Shown: positions 45,023 through 56,821, counted from the stretch's first letter. The stretch is DNA of 64,000 nucleotides from Pyrenula massariospora (GCA_021030905.1 JAGFMI010000005.1:1612001-1676000), one strand, 5' to 3'. Program-made: numbers and translations. The notes: a model not told the origin generated them from the letters alone.

Positions 45023-46144
45023 CTAGAGCGCACTCTTCTCCTTGCGCTTCAATTCCCCACCCCACTCCCTCTCAAAACTCTCCGCCGTATCCAGAATCAT
45101 CTTCTCAAACCCCGTCCACCCTTTCCACCCCAACGCCTTCAACGCCTTCCCCGAATCACACACCCTCTTCCCCCCAAACCCATAATCCGGATTATAATCC
45201 CCCCCAGGCTCCCCAACCTGGATATCCAACTCCGGATACTTCTTCCTCAGAACATCCGCCGCGGCCTGGCTAGTGCCCCGCCACGGCGCGAGCAAGTAGC
45301 GCTGCCCGTTGCTCTCGGCCGGGTGCTCCAAGGCCCAGACGTGCATGGCAGCGACGTCGCGCACGTCGACGACGGTGCCGGTGCCGAAGGGGGGTGGGAT
45401 CTCGCCGCCGCTGAAGACGGTCCAGATGCCGCGGAGGCTCTCGGCCATGTGGGCGGGGGAGGCGGGGTAGGAGATCAGGGGCCCGTGGACGAGGGCGGGG
45501 TTCACGGCCGCGACGGAGAAGGAGGGGTTGTGGGATTCGACCCATGACCACAGGGCGCGCTCGGAGGAGACCTTGGAGGCCATGTAGCCGAGGCCCGGGT
45601 TGAAGGGTTGGGTTTTGATCGCGGTGTCCCAGTTGGCCCAGTCGGCTTCGGTGAAGGTGTGGGAGTCGGGTTTGTCCGAGGAGGTGATGGCGACGATAGA
45701 TGAGGTTACGACAAGGGATTTGAGTTGCGGGCCGGCCTTTTTCGCAGAGGAGAGGATCGAGATGTTGCCGGCGATGGCGGGGACGATGTAGTCGTCGGCT
45801 GTTTGGAGGGAGAAGCTGATTGGGGAGGCGGTGTGGATGATTCCGTGAACGCCTGGTGGTGATTAGCCGAGGAGAGTACTGTTTGGTGGGATGAGGGGGC
45901 GGGGCTTACCTTGAACAGCTTTGTCGAATGCACCTTCGGCGGTCATGTCTGGGACGATGGCGTGCTGGTATTGGGCTTCATAGCCTTTGAATGCGCCTGA
46001 GAGTAAGTGCTCCTTAGCTGATTCTGAGCGTGAGACGCCGCGGACTATGTAGCCCTTCTTGAGGAGTTGTAGCCCAATGTGAGAGGCAATGTAGCCGTTG
46101 ACTCCTGTGAGGAGGATGACATGGTCTTTTGTAGTGGAGGCCAT
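45023..46144 (-). CDS. NAD(P)-dependent extended-SDR reductase/epimerase, 354 aa
   Basis: Extended short-chain dehydrogenase of the Gre2 / aldehyde-reductase / dihydroflavonol-reductase group; likely reduces a small carbonyl compound with NADPH. Exons are 46144-45910 and 45852-45023; the 57-bp intron starts GTAAGC and ends CACCAG, giving AVQG-VHGIIHTASP. Motifs: nucleotide-binding TGVNGYIASHI near the N-terminus, HTASP, VVTSSIVAI, and the catalytic YMASK (Tyr-Lys). Length fits the group (about 340-360). The second exon is strongly C-rich at third positions compared with neighbours. It lies upstream of a GST on the same strand and close to a Zn2Cys6 regulator and another SDR. Confidence 0.92.
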
Positions 46145-46798
46145 TTTGAAGAAAATAGCAAGAGATACAAGGAACAGATGGAGCTGTGGGTGAACTGTGA
46201 AAAGAGAATAAGCGGATCTGGAGATGGATACAAAAGAACCTTATATAAGATTGAGAAGAAAAAGACACTTTGTAAATATCAATGAAGCTTCATCATTTTC
46301 TAGATCTAGGAGATATGTCACCGTGTTCACGTTAACATTGCCATCAAACAGTCAGTATGTTGCTCGGTAGCAATGATTAGTCGAGAAACATGCCGATTGG
46401 TAATCCCTTCCCAGGGCGCGAACGTTCACCTTCTCCCACGCGATCCCGCACGAGCGACTCGACGTCTTGCCATAGAATGACAAGAGATGTAACAGTCGTG
46501 AGAAGATTGCGACTACTGGTTGCTGCCTTGTCGTGCCATATGGCTGGTTTGGTGAGTCGTGGGAACGACCAAGGGCCTGATTAGTGCGAAGAATGGTTCG
46601 GCAAGAAACCGGCGGAGGAGCTACGGCCGACCTGATTAGTAAACACATCTCCTACCAGGTTTCAAAAAACCCCCTTCGCTCATAGAAACAAACATCTTCG
46701 TGCTCATTCATGTCATACTTTGGTACTATACTGCCTCTCGGATGAATTTGTTGTGATATGCTTGCTTCAAACGAGCAGTCTTGATTGAACACCCATCT
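46145..46798. other. intergenic, reductase promoter side
   Basis: Contains the reductase promoter and the 3' side of the GST gene. No further gene or repeat is supported. Confidence 0.5.
46241..46249 (-). promoter_or_regulatory. TATA box of the reductase gene
   Basis: TTATATAAG on either strand (the core is palindromic), about 100 bp before the ATG at 46144. The spacing is plausible for a fungal TATA box. Confidence 0.4.
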
Positions 46799-47500
46799 CT
46801 AAAGATCAAATTTGATAGGACGGTCACCACTTTCGAGCACCTTCTTCACCTTCTCCCGAGAAACCATACGGCCGATCCACTCCTTCACATTGGGGTATTT
46901 ATCCAAACTATACACGTCCTTCTCCAGGAACATGCCAATAACTCCCTGCCAGGGGATGAATGCAATATCCGCAAAGGACAACTTGTTGCCCACCAGCCAG
47001 GGTCCATCAAAACCCGCAGTCTTGCCATACTCCTCTTTCTGCTCGCCTAGCCACTTGTCCAGTACGCCGGTCACGCGATTGACTTCGTTCCCATAGCGCT
47101 CGAGAGCACTGGGCAGCTTCTCAGGGTGGAACTTCACGAACCAAGCCGCTTGTCCATAGTATGGGCCTTGTCCTGTCGTTTGGAAGAAGAGCCATTGTTT
47201 TGCATGATAGAACTCAGGTGTTCCCGGAGCAAAGCTCAAGCGATGGTCTTTGTCATAACGGTCGATTAAATATTCAAGGATGGCGCCAGACTCCCACAGC
47301 GTAATGCCAGTGTTAGGATCTTCGATGGCTGGTAGGCGACCGTTGGGATTGATGGCAAGATACTCGGGTTGCTTGATGTGCGGATACGAGGTAGGAGCGA
47401 ATTCGTGCGGAACGTTCAGTTCTTCTAATATTATGGCGACCTTGGGTGGATTTGGTCCGCCCTGGCCGTGGACTTTGATCGGCTTGAGTTGCGATGACAT
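46799..47500 (-). CDS. glutathione S-transferase, Ure2p-like, 233 aa
   Basis: Cytosolic GST that conjugates glutathione to electrophiles or acts as a glutathione-dependent peroxidase. It is a single exon. The ATG at 47500 (MSSQLKPIKVHGQ) is chosen because upstream in-frame sequence has no other ATG. N-terminal thioredoxin-like domain: PNPPKVAIILEELNVPHEF, INPNGRLPAIEDPNTG and ESGAILEYLIDRYD, which binds glutathione. C-terminal helical domain: FFQTTGQGPYYGQAAWF, then the GPWLVGNKLSFADIAFIPW motif. This resembles the Ure2p/nu-type fungal GSTs. It diverges from the Zn2Cys6 factor with 681 bp between starts. No defect is seen. Confidence 0.95.
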   Translation of the reverse strand: MSSQLKPIKVHGQGGPNPPKVAIILEELNVPHEFAPTSYPHIKQPEYLAINPNGRLPAIEDPNTGITLWESGAILEYLIDRYDKDHRLSFAPGTPEFYHAKQWLFFQTTGQGPYYGQAAWFVKFHPEKLPSALERYGNEVNRVTGVLDKWLGEQKEEYGKTAGFDGPWLVGNKLSFADIAFIPWQGVIGMFLEKDVYSLDKYPNVKEWIGRMVSREKVKKVLESGDRPIKFDL

Positions 47501-48181
47501 TTTGTCTACTTTCTCGAGAAAACGAATCTTGAAAATGCTCAACGGACTTGGACGGGTAATGTGGAGATGCTAATCTTGAAAGGACCAGAAATTGAATTGA
47601 TGAGAAGAACGGCTAACATCGTGGATGAAAGGGTACTTATATCCTCAACTGAGGTCGCCCTTCACATCCCTATCAAGTGCGCAAGTCCTAAATTGGCGGC
47701 GATGGGGACAGAATTCACGAGCATTTGTAATAGTGTTGGACGGCATATTTGGGTTTCACAGAAATCTCCGACGACGACGGTCTAGCTTTTTGAGCCTCAG
47801 TATCCCTCACTGCGCGAAAGTAGAGCGAGAATTACCATTCAAGGTATGGAAAGATTCTGACTCCGGGTTCCGTGAAGAAGGCTGAACACACAATACGATA
47901 TCCTCGCGAGGTTTCCCCGGATGGAGACTAGCGCTCTCAGAGTACCTGACCCGGTCTATGCAGGTGGTTGTGAGGGGAATCGCGAATCAGGGGAATTGGT
48001 TGGTAAGCACAGCGAATCATCGAACCGCGGTGACGGAGATTTAGTAATCCGAGCTCGTGAACGGCAACGGCCTATTGCCACGGCGTGTGCGGCCACGCGG
48101 CTCTTCCGCGCTCCGGCGTTATCGTAGGTAAATCCACGTCCTACTACTAGTCTTAAAGAGGAGAAACCCTTCGAGGTCTCC
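47501..48181. promoter_or_regulatory. divergent intergenic region, GST / Zn2Cys6 factor
   Basis: 681 bp between two genes transcribed away from each other. Contains several CGG and CCG triplets, the half-site type used by Zn2Cys6 factors (for example around 48015 and 48060), but such triplets are common by chance here. Confidence 0.4.
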
Positions 48182-49817
48182 ATGATGCAAGCTGATGACA
48201 GTTCAACAACGACCTCTCAAGGCCATCTCGATGATCAGATCCAACGGCGACCGAATGCGAGACTCATGCCGTTCCCAAGTGCAGCATGTCACACGTGCAA
48301 GCTCAGGCGAATCAAGGTAAGTCACTCAAAGCGATGGCCTCTTCGAAGAGCCAGAGCTAATCTCCTTTCTAACCAAGTGTGACGAAACAAAACCAACCTG
48401 TCAAAGATGCGTCAAGGCTAAGCGAGAGTGTGTTGATGTAAGCACGGTCCGACAAGCTGCTTTCTCAATTCATGTGGAGAATGGCTACGCGAGCGGGAAA
48501 GTCAAGCGACCCAGAGGGCCTCGTTCCAGCCTAACTAGGGTTCGCCCCCAGACTGATCTACAAACGAAAGCCATTCTTTACTATCTTTCGGACCATGTCA
48601 AGGTACCCGAGGATGCCCCAAGTATTGCATGTGGTTTGCCTGCATGCGTATCAGCATGGAAACTGGCTGGTATGACATGTTCCATGATCGATGTGGCTCT
48701 CTCTTGCATATCTCTTGCTGTGTTCTCCCGAACACAAAAGCATCCAATCGCTGCTATAGAAGCTTCTTCTAACTATGAGAGACTTTTGCGGATAGTGCAA
48801 AAACGAATCCTCCCTATGGAACTCTCCGATTTGGATGAGCGCCATATCGAGGGCTGCCTGCTTGCTATCTTTTTCATGGGTCGGTATGAGGGCGTGACCC
48901 ATAATCCTAGTCGTCACAATCCAGGTGATTCAATCAACTCATGTCACACATGGTCTCATCACGATGGGGCGATGGCAGTGTTGAAAACATGGCACAATGC
49001 TCCTGGTCCCAAAGGTGCCTCAACCATTGTCAAGCAGTCCAGGAGGGGATTGCTCAAGTCTGTGCTTCTGAGGAACCTTCCACTACCAGATTGGATGAAA
49101 GACGGTGAACAGTTTGGTGAGCGTGATCTCGACCTTGAATACGATCGCGTCGTTGTGAAAACGATCAATCTTCACTATGAGTTGTGGGATCTACAACAGC
49201 AGAACGGTCTGAAAGCTTCAAATGCCCGGCAATTTAATGATGATTTACAAGTACTCGATAAAGCTCTGAAAAGCTGGGCAGAACAGATTCCATGTTCATA
49301 CAAGCGACATGCTCTTAAAGAAATTGACCCCTGGCCTAGGAGCCACTTCTATTCCTCAACAGTCTACATCTACTCAAGGCCAGCATGGGCCGCTGTCTGG
49401 AATCAATATTTCAGCACAAGAATACTCATCCTCTCTATGCGCTTGAGAGTCCTGTTTCACAGCTGGCCAAACCCATTAGGAGACTCTCCAAATGGCGAGC
49501 AAATGCAATATTGCATCGCTCAACTCGAAGACATGGCCGATAGCATTGCATCCACGGTGCCTTTCTGTCTTGAAAGAGTCTCTGTAGAGTCATCTCACTC
49601 GTCAAATGGTCAAGACTCAGTCATGCTGACCCAAGATGACGAAATCAAGCCATACTTGGCAAGTCAGGTAGTGTGGCCGTTGACCATTGCTTCGAGTTGT
49701 CAAGGTATCACGATGCCACAACAGCAATGGTTCAAGTCAGAACTTGCAAAAATGGGGAGAATCACCGGCGACGGCGTCCTTGAATTTGCTGACACGGATT
49801 TTTGGACCGTTCTATGA
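48182..49817 (+). CDS. Zn2Cys6 transcription factor, about 510 aa
   Basis: Binuclear-zinc-cluster transcription factor. Exons are 48182-48316, 48378-48437 and 48480-49817 (intron 2 is optional, see below). Splicing gives the complete cluster ACHTCKLRRIK-CDETKPTCQRC-VKAKREC with the six cysteines in CX2CX6CX6CX2CX6C spacing, followed by a basic linker (KVKRPRGPR). The long remainder is helical and matches the fungal specific DUF3468-type regulatory region in style (for example IAAIEASSNYERLLRIVQK and EGCLLAIFFMGRYEG). Intron 2 (42 bp, GTAAGC...GTGGAG) is a multiple of three without a stop, so its use is uncertain; retained, it adds 14 residues right after the zinc cluster. The divergent GST and nearby SDR genes are candidate targets. 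Confidence 0.9.
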
Positions 49818-50282
49818 CAGGAAAGACTTTGGAGCAAATCCACACGGTACTGCAATTGCGCTGCACGATGATGTCGAAGAGACAACTTCAAGATTTCCGA
49901 CCGGTTATACGGGATGTATCGAATTAAACTCCGTTCGCAGACTTTCTCCCGATATGGACTAAGTAGTTCATGCCAACTTAAACCATGCCCATATCTGCCA
50001 AACTTGAACTGTCCTGGGCAAAATATCTTAACAACATTTCACAAAGACCAAAAACGCTTAATATTTGAATCTAAATGCCATCGAGTCGGATCTTAAAGCC
50101 GTGGGAGCTCGCATGTGTCTCTCTTGAAAGGGAACATGACTTCAATGGTCTTACGTGCAACACGTGGTCTTAGCTTGTCTATAAAGTCTCGCAATCCGCT
50201 TCGCAAACTTCAAGATGGTAATCTTAACTGCATCGAAAAGGCCAAGGGCTCCTTCAATAGTAAATAGATCTGTCATTCCAAA
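49818..50282. other. intergenic, nothing recognised beyond promoter
   Basis: Spacer between the Zn2Cys6 factor and the downstream SDR, both plus strand. Apart from the TATA box near 50180 nothing is recognised. Confidence 0.5.
50180..50186 (+). promoter_or_regulatory. TATA box of the SDR gene
   Basis: TATAAAG about 100 bp before the ATG at 50283, on the coding strand. Plausible but unproven. Confidence 0.4.
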
Positions 50283-51079
50283 ATGGCTTCGATTGTCGTT
50301 CTCATCACTGGTAAGATCAAGATCTGCAGCAAATTGTTGACCCTTTGTTGAGATATAGCGCAGGAGCCAACTCCGGCGTTGGCTATGCCACAGCGAAAGT
50401 CATAGCAAGCGCATCCGATACCTACCATGTCATCATGACCGGTCGTTCTTTGGACAAAGTAAAGACCGCCATGTCAGAAATCGAAACTACAAGTATCAAA
50501 GGCACCCTATCAGCCGTGCAGCTGGACGTCACCGACGAAGAGTCAATCAACCAAGCCGTGGAGCACGTCACAGAGAAGCACGGAAAGCTAAACATTCTCA
50601 TCAACAACGCAGCGGCCGGAGGCCTGAACCACAATCTCAAGACCCGCCTCCAACTCTGCATGGACACGAACGTCATCGGGCCGGCCGTGGTCGCTGCAGC
50701 CTTTCGATCACTGCTGCTCAAAGCTCCGAACCCATACTCGATCTATGTGAGCAGCGGCGCTGGGTCAATCGCTCGAGCTACCATGCCAGGCGCTCAGCAT
50801 CTTCCGAATGAAGAAGCGTACCGCGCGAGCAAGAGCGCGCTCAACATGCTCGCCGTCCTGGACGCGTCCGTTTCTGGTCCGGCGGGCTTAAAGGTATTCG
50901 TCATGAGTCCGGGGTTTGTGATATCGAACCTTCGAGGGACGGACGAAGAAGCGAGAAATGGATGGGGTGGTGCGGGGGACCCGGAAGTCTCTGGAGAGAC
51001 GATCTTGAGTATTCTGCGAGGAGAGCGGGATGCGGATGTAGGGAGACTTATCCACAAGGATGGCGTTTATCCTTGGTGA
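50283..51079 (+). CDS. short-chain dehydrogenase/reductase, 247 aa
   Basis: Classical SDR oxidoreductase, NADP(H) type likely. Exons are 50283-50310 (28 bp) and 50364-51079; the 53-bp intron starts GTAAGA and ends GCGCAG. An earlier AG (atatag) would break the frame; the GCGCAG acceptor gives ITG-ANSGVGYATAKVI, the TGxxxGxG cofactor site. Further motifs: NILINNAAAG, the catalytic YRASK (Tyr, Lys with upstream Ser in YVSSGAGS), and MSPGFVISNLRG. It ends HKDGVYPW, common in a fungal SDR subgroup of unknown substrate. It lies 466 bp after the Zn2Cys6 factor in the same orientation. No defect is seen. Confidence 0.93.
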
Positions 51080-52034
51080 AGATTGGTGTCTTTGCCGAGC
51101 ACACTTTTTAGAGTATTTATCTCAACGCCGTCTTCGTGGGCTAAACGAGTTTAGACTTAACAAAAGATGTCTTGATGCGCCGCGCGGTAGTGATCGGATA
51201 GAACCCAAAGTTCGCGGCAGATTCCCACGGCCCATCGAGAGCCATAGCTTGATGAATGCTGCGTGGAGTATGGAAGGTGTCGGTGATAAATCCCCAATAT
51301 AAACTTACATTCCCCAGTCCTATACATGCATAGCGTTTGTATTATATAAAGTAGGACTTGAGAAAAACACATAATCAGACCGCATTATCGATTATTTTAG
51401 CGTATTGTTAATTATTAAGATGCTCCATCACTTCTCGCACCAAGTCCGCGCCACCTTCGCTGTCCAGCTAATATTCATCCCCCCGGACAGAAAATGAAAA
51501 TATCCGTTCTCTCGTTGCACGGCATGGACGCACAAAAGCTGACTGCTGCACAGCCGTAATTCCACTTCAGAAGTGGGCATTATACCCCTACAGCTAATTA
51601 AGATATACACAGTAACAGTACTGGAAACACTGGGCTTACACGTACCGTAGTCGGGATAAGTCTGGGAAGGCCGTAGCGAGGTTAAATGCTCTAGATAAGA
51701 ATATCAATTTGTTTCTAATCTATATAAAATATTTGGGATAGCTTGAAGGAGACAGGCTGGTGAAGAGGGTAGATTATTCGAATGGTAGGAAGTACAGTCA
51801 AGTCTTGATAATTCTATTCACCTTTAACAGAGTCTCGTCGGCGTCGGTCCACTATAGCAATAACGGTGAAGGCCGCTGCTACGGAAAAGGGGCCAGCCGA
51901 GTTGCTGTGGAATGATTGCAATCGAACGAAGACCAATTGCTTGTGTTGAGGCTCGACAGGAGAGTGGGAGGTGGTAAAAGGAGCGCAGACCGGTGATCGT
52001 TCGCCCTATTTCCCCATTGTGGCAGCACCCAGTC
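51080..52034. other. 955-bp intergenic, AT-rich in part
   Basis: Between the SDR and HET gene 3 (convergent). AT-rich stretches at about 51380-51420 and 51700-51740 suggest decayed sequence, but no element, repeat border or gene can be defined. Confidence 0.4.
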
Positions 52035-54206
52035 CTATATGATCACAAACTCCGTTGTCTTGGCGTTTAAATCTTCGTCGCTCAGCTGAGCGATCGCCTC
52101 GCCATCCATTTTCCCGTAAATGTAGGCTTCGCCAACAAACTCAAAGTACCTGATCGCTTTCTCCGACGTGCAAGGACGTAGAATGCATGGAACACTACAG
52201 CCGAATAGAATACAGATACGGTCGCCGGTCTTAGTCTCTGGCGCACCGAGACCAAAGAGTGGCTCGGAGTCGTCGGCTTGCGGATTTCCTTCGATGAATT
52301 TGCGATTCCAGGTCACCGCTTGGACTCGTTTGAGGTATTCCGAGAGGATATGTGGAAGTTTACCACCTGCCGAATATCTGCCATCAAGAAGCACGCTAGT
52401 ATTGATTTGGCCAAAGTTGTCAGCGAGTGCCATGCAACTGGCAGCTGCTCTGTGGTACCATGGAGGAGGGTTGTTTCCTTCCGCATTTCTGTCTGCGACA
52501 AGGGTACGCCACAGTTTATCAGGTATTTTTGTCAGGTCTTCTTCTGGATTCTTCAATCCACCATTTTCAAGACAGTCTTTGGTAATGATGCCCCTTGCTA
52601 TTACGCTTGACGTCCAGGTAATAGTGCTGATCTCCGTTCCTTTGACATGAAGCCTGTGAGATGGGCTTGTTCTCCCAAATGGGCTGCACTTGTCCAGTGC
52701 CCCGTTGGTATCGTCGTGCACTTGGTTGAGATTGTCGTGCGGTCCAAAGTATGAAGGCTCCGTTTTCGCTCGAGTCATTTTTTGTTCGCCCGGGACAAGC
52801 CTCCATCTTAGTCCAAATCGTACGTCAGGCTTCTTCCCATACGTTGCATTATAGCGTCTCCTTCCCGCTTTGCCGACTATGCTGTCGCCATTGACGCGGC
52901 CACTGAAACCCTGCCCTTGAAACCCCCGAGGAACCGTTCGAATCCACGATGGTAACTTAATATGCGGTGCGGGATTTCTCCTTCCTCCTGACACGTCTCT
53001 TTCAGGGATGGCCCATTCCCGGCAGATCATGTCTAATGAGCTTGTCAAAAAGACAACCCATTCCAAGAAATCTGTGTAAACTTCAAGGATGTCTCTTTCA
53101 TAGTCCAGCCTCGGCGGCCCAATAGTATCTCCATCTTGAACCTTTGGCAACAGCGACTCTCCAGCGATATTGAGGAGAGCGAAGACTGTGTCACGCGGAT
53201 CAGAAGACTCGAAGAAGGAAAGGCTTGAGACAAGAGTCTCTAAGTCTGAGACTGGCTCAAATATCTTGTCATCCACACTTCTTCGGAAGGTGTTGGTAAT
53301 GGTATCAACCAGGACTTTGGCCCCAAGCCGCTCTAAGTCGTTGAATTTTTCGTAGTTGCTGAATATCTTGTCGTCCGAAGACTGTCTGAAGAGTGTGCGG
53401 ATCCTATCGAAGTTCAAGGTGAATAGCCCAATAGCATCAGCAAAATCTTGCCAAGGGGCAGTCTTGTCTCCACAATGAACTGTAGCCTCATGCGCAAACG
53501 CTAACTCTTGGATTGACCAGCGTCGCGAAAACCAAGTACATCTCAACAAGTCCAGGAAGTCACTCCAAGATTTCGCTGCCCCCTTGTCCTGAGACAGCTG
53601 CTCAAGCTGGTTGAGGTCTGTTATCTCCCTGCTGAAGTCCATAGCGGCATAAAAATCCTTGCTTCGGTCGTCTTTGCCTTCTCCCTTTCCGTCACCGAGC
53701 CATATGCAAACATTCACTGCTTTATAATAGATATGTTTCATTTTCGCGATCTGTGCCGGCTTTTCGTCTTTCTCGTCGCTTTGGTTGATGCATATGGCAT
53801 CAACCCAGAGAACGGTAGTGTATCTCTCGTCCCGCAAGTATCGAAGAGCTTTGTCGAGGCTTCGCCGAACGTAGAACCTCTGGCCTTTGACATAATCTGG
53901 CACCTGCGCCTCTAATAGAGCAAGGTTCTCAAACTTGATCTTAGGTATTGGTTGCTGGTCTTGGAGGTAGACAGGTTTGTCAGCGGGGCCAGGGCCCCAG
54001 TGATACGAGAGCGCTTCATACTCCTGCTCTCGCCCCACATCACCGTCTGCGATCGTTTTTATTGACACGATAAGATCTGCGTCTCGTCTCTTAGCCGGTT
54101 GAATGTAGAGGAGACGTATCTCGGTAGGTTTGATTCGCACATGTTCGTAGATAAGATTGTATTTCTTCAACTGATCAAAGCGTCTTATGGCATGAACCGG
54201 ACTCAT
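52035..54206 (-). CDS. HET-domain protein 3, 723 aa
   Basis: Heterokaryon-incompatibility type protein, single exon with ATG at 54206. It belongs to the other main HET subtype: the domain begins close to the N-terminus (QEYEALSYHWGPG, about residues 61-73), followed by LWVDAICINQSDEKDEKPAQ (about 134), VNVCIWLGDG, and the WFSRRWSIQELAFAHEATVHCG block. It lacks the Cys-containing N-terminal extension seen in HET proteins 1 and 2. The C-terminal half has the typical LPSWIRTVPRGF motif and a final conserved-looking EFVGEAYIYGKMDGEA segment, found near the end of this subtype. No NLR fusion. Its role in incompatibility is inferred only from the family. Confidence 0.94.
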   Translation of the reverse strand: MSPVHAIRRFDQLKKYNLIYEHVRIKPTEIRLLYIQPAKRRDADLIVSIKTIADGDVGREQEYEALSYHWGPGPADKPVYLQDQQPIPKIKFENLALLEAQVPDYVKGQRFYVRRSLDKALRYLRDERYTTVLWVDAICINQSDEKDEKPAQIAKMKHIYYKAVNVCIWLGDGKGEGKDDRSKDFYAAMDFSREITDLNQLEQLSQDKGAAKSWSDFLDLLRCTWFSRRWSIQELAFAHEATVHCGDKTAPWQDFADAIGLFTLNFDRIRTLFRQSSDDKIFSNYEKFNDLERLGAKVLVDTITNTFRRSVDDKIFEPVSDLETLVSSLSFFESSDPRDTVFALLNIAGESLLPKVQDGDTIGPPRLDYERDILEVYTDFLEWVVFLTSSLDMICREWAIPERDVSGGRRNPAPHIKLPSWIRTVPRGFQGQGFSGRVNGDSIVGKAGRRRYNATYGKKPDVRFGLRWRLVPGEQKMTRAKTEPSYFGPHDNLNQVHDDTNGALDKCSPFGRTSPSHRLHVKGTEISTITWTSSVIARGIITKDCLENGGLKNPEEDLTKIPDKLWRTLVADRNAEGNNPPPWYHRAAASCMALADNFGQINTSVLLDGRYSAGGKLPHILSEYLKRVQAVTWNRKFIEGNPQADDSEPLFGLGAPETKTGDRICILFGCSVPCILRPCTSEKAIRYFEFVGEAYIYGKMDGEAIAQLSDEDLNAKTTEFVII

Positions 54207-56029
54207 GACGAAACAAATTGCGATTTTGGAAGAGTCAAAAGTCTGAAAAGATGGGACGGAGAAAGGCGGGATGGTTCAGACAAACACGAGGACGAGACAT
54301 GTCACGTGGGTGACACAGGAAGTGGCACTGCAAAACATTCCTGGAGTTCTTCACTCAGAGCGACTTCCAATGCGCAGAATAACGTGATTGTCAATAGTGG
54401 CACAGTTCTGTTCGCAATCTCCGTACTGATATGACTCGACATCAGCAATTCTCCAGAAGACAATGAGAATCCCGTTAGTTGATTCTGTACGTTTCTGATA
54501 GTAATACGTCGACCTCGGTCTGTTGTGACTATAGTGGTGGACGCCGCTAATTCAAGAAGGGGCGAGCCGGGATGCTGTGAGAAGGTTGCAATCCAATGTT
54601 TATCGATTGCTTATAACGAGGCTTGGCTGTACCGTGAAGAACTGCTGCTCGCATACAAGAACAGTTCATGTTCCAGTGTTCTCATTCTTACTCAAACAGA
54701 TAATCCACATTCATCAAAGGGACGTAGCGATCAGATGCAAACCAGCCATTGTCAACGAAGCATTTGCAAAGATCCGTTCCATCTACTTCTCTGCGCTGCG
54801 GAACGACGTCCTCTACGACCCTCTCGTTCACCTATCCCGACAGTTCGGATCTGTCGTCCAATGATCATTTGGTATCCTTTCCTAATAATGATTTTGGAGA
54901 CGACCTGAAGAGGTACTCCGAACGACCCATAGGCGTTACTTAGCTTTAATATAGCAATCATAGGCTAGAGAATCAAAGTTGACTGCTCCTTGTCCGGTTG
55001 CTAAGCCTCTCAACCTCGTAGATCTGGACATCAAGGTCTTCCACTTTTGATGTGGTGCTGCATCGAAAACGCTCGCAAGTCGATCAGAGCTTTGTATGTA
55101 CCGAAGCTAGCGTCGATGATCAGATTCAGCTTTCCTTAGTGAATATGAAGCGTCGCGCACGTTGACCCCCCGTGACTTTGTGTCTCGGCCTTCACTACAT
55201 GGATCTTAATTAGGTCTTAAACAGCCCAATCATCCTGGCTGATGACAACGCAAATTATAAACACCTTTGCGACAAGCTGACGGCAGCGGTCGTAGTACAG
55301 ACCTGCCCCTACATGATCGCCAACAGTGCTTGAGCGGTCGTCTCTTCAGCCTCAGGTCATGTCGCGACTTGCTGTGAAGCACATGCCGGTCGGATTGTCG
55401 GTCGACATTTGACTCTATTTGGGCGTTGCCACGGCATGTAGAAACGGTCCCTACTTCAGGACGCGATCGCCAATTCTCTTGACGCCACATGTTCAGGGTC
55501 TCTGTTGTGGTTGAGCAGTGCACGGTTCGTGGCCCGGCTGTCATTTTTGGCCGCTCCAAAGCCAATGATTTTGCCAAGTCTTGGTCTTGGCGCGTCTAAG
55601 GGTTTCGCCAGCCAGGGCCTGCGTCTCCAGTCGTCTCAAGTTTGTCACAGACCTCCAAATCTGTAGACTCTGCTGAGATGCATTCGCAATCCTTCTTCCG
55701 GGCCTCTGACATGGGAGATGGACCCTCTGTGCAAAGATATGACTTGAGCAAGATCTTCCACACCGTTTTTCTTCGTGCATTCTCTTTCGTACCTTTTCGT
55801 CCAGTCACTTCCTTTCCACCAAGAGCTCTAGATTCTGCGAGCCAGACTCGCGTTCGCTCCTTGGAACTGTCCTTTCTATTCTTTCGATACCCTCCTTTTC
55901 TCTCTGTTTGCTACTCAAGAACAAACTCACCGCGTTGACCGCAGCACATTAACGACTTGACGATTGAGACGACAAGCCTTTACCATTTCACGACCCTTCA
56001 CTTCGAAGAACGAATCATATACAAATAAA
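54207..56029. other. 1.8-kb divergent intergenic, no supported gene
   Basis: Upstream of HET gene 3 (-) and of the four-helix membrane gene (+). Short frames on both strands (for example 54525-54908, 55230-55577) have no domains or splice logic. Holds two promoters; nothing else recognised. Confidence 0.45.
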
Positions 56030-56821
56030 ATGCTTCCAGTAACGGAGATCCGTCGCCAATTGGCAGAGCAAGATTCAAAATATCACCACAACGTTCTCCT
56101 CCGCGGCATCAGCACCGTTCTCTCCCTCATCGCTTTCTCCCTTTTCGCTGCCTCTATCGGCCCATGGAACGCAAACTTCTTCCACGAAGCTGGCCCCAAC
56201 AGGGGAGACTGGCAAGATGGTCTCATGCTCGCTCCTGTACGTACACATATCCTACACCTCATTATATCGATGCTAACCCATAATTTTGCAGCTCCTAATT
56301 GCCCTTCTCTACAACATTGCCACTCTTGCCATCACCTTCGGCCGCCGCCGCGCCGCTCCAATCCCTCCCTTCATCAACTCCGTCTTTGACTTCCTAATCT
56401 GGGCTCTGCTCGTACCTGCCATCACATTTTCCGCCTGGGGCGGCCTCTTCCGCGTTTGGCGACCCGCTCTTAAGAATGCGGATGGGACTGTCAGCTGCAA
56501 TATTCTCAATTCGTTTGCAAAGGAGTGCTCGCCTGTGCTGTATAGTGTGGGGAGCATGGAATTGGCGGGTATTGTGTTTGGGTGCTTTGTTTGGTATGTT
56601 GAGACAGCCCGCATTTTGCCATGGATGAAATGCTAATCACAAGAACTAGGCTCATTCACTTTTCCCTGTTTGTCATTTCAACCATTGAGATGAGGAGGAT
56701 TGCAACCGGGAGGGATAGGGCGCCTGCGAAGGGCTTCCTCTACCCGTCGTCGGAGAATTGGGTTGACAAGGAGGTTGGTGGGATGAGAATGCCGGCTCGG
56801 ACTGCGGCGAGGTATCAGTGA
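56030..56821 (+). CDS. four-helix (MARVEL-like) membrane protein, 226 aa
   Basis: Small tetraspan protein of a family common in filamentous fungi and often labelled hypothetical or MARVEL-like. Exons are 56030-56236, 56292-56593 and 56650-56821; introns start GTACGT and GTATGT. Four hydrophobic helices: ISTVLSLIAFSLFAASI, LLIALLYNIATLAITF, SVFDFLIWALLVPAITFSAW, and after a Cys-containing loop (CNILNSFAKECSPVL) AGIVFGCFVWLIHFSLFVIS, the last one restored only by splicing intron 2. The C-terminal tail is basic and polar. MARVEL-type proteins sit in membranes at contact or vesicle sites; a precise function is not implied by the sequence. Confidence 0.82.
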
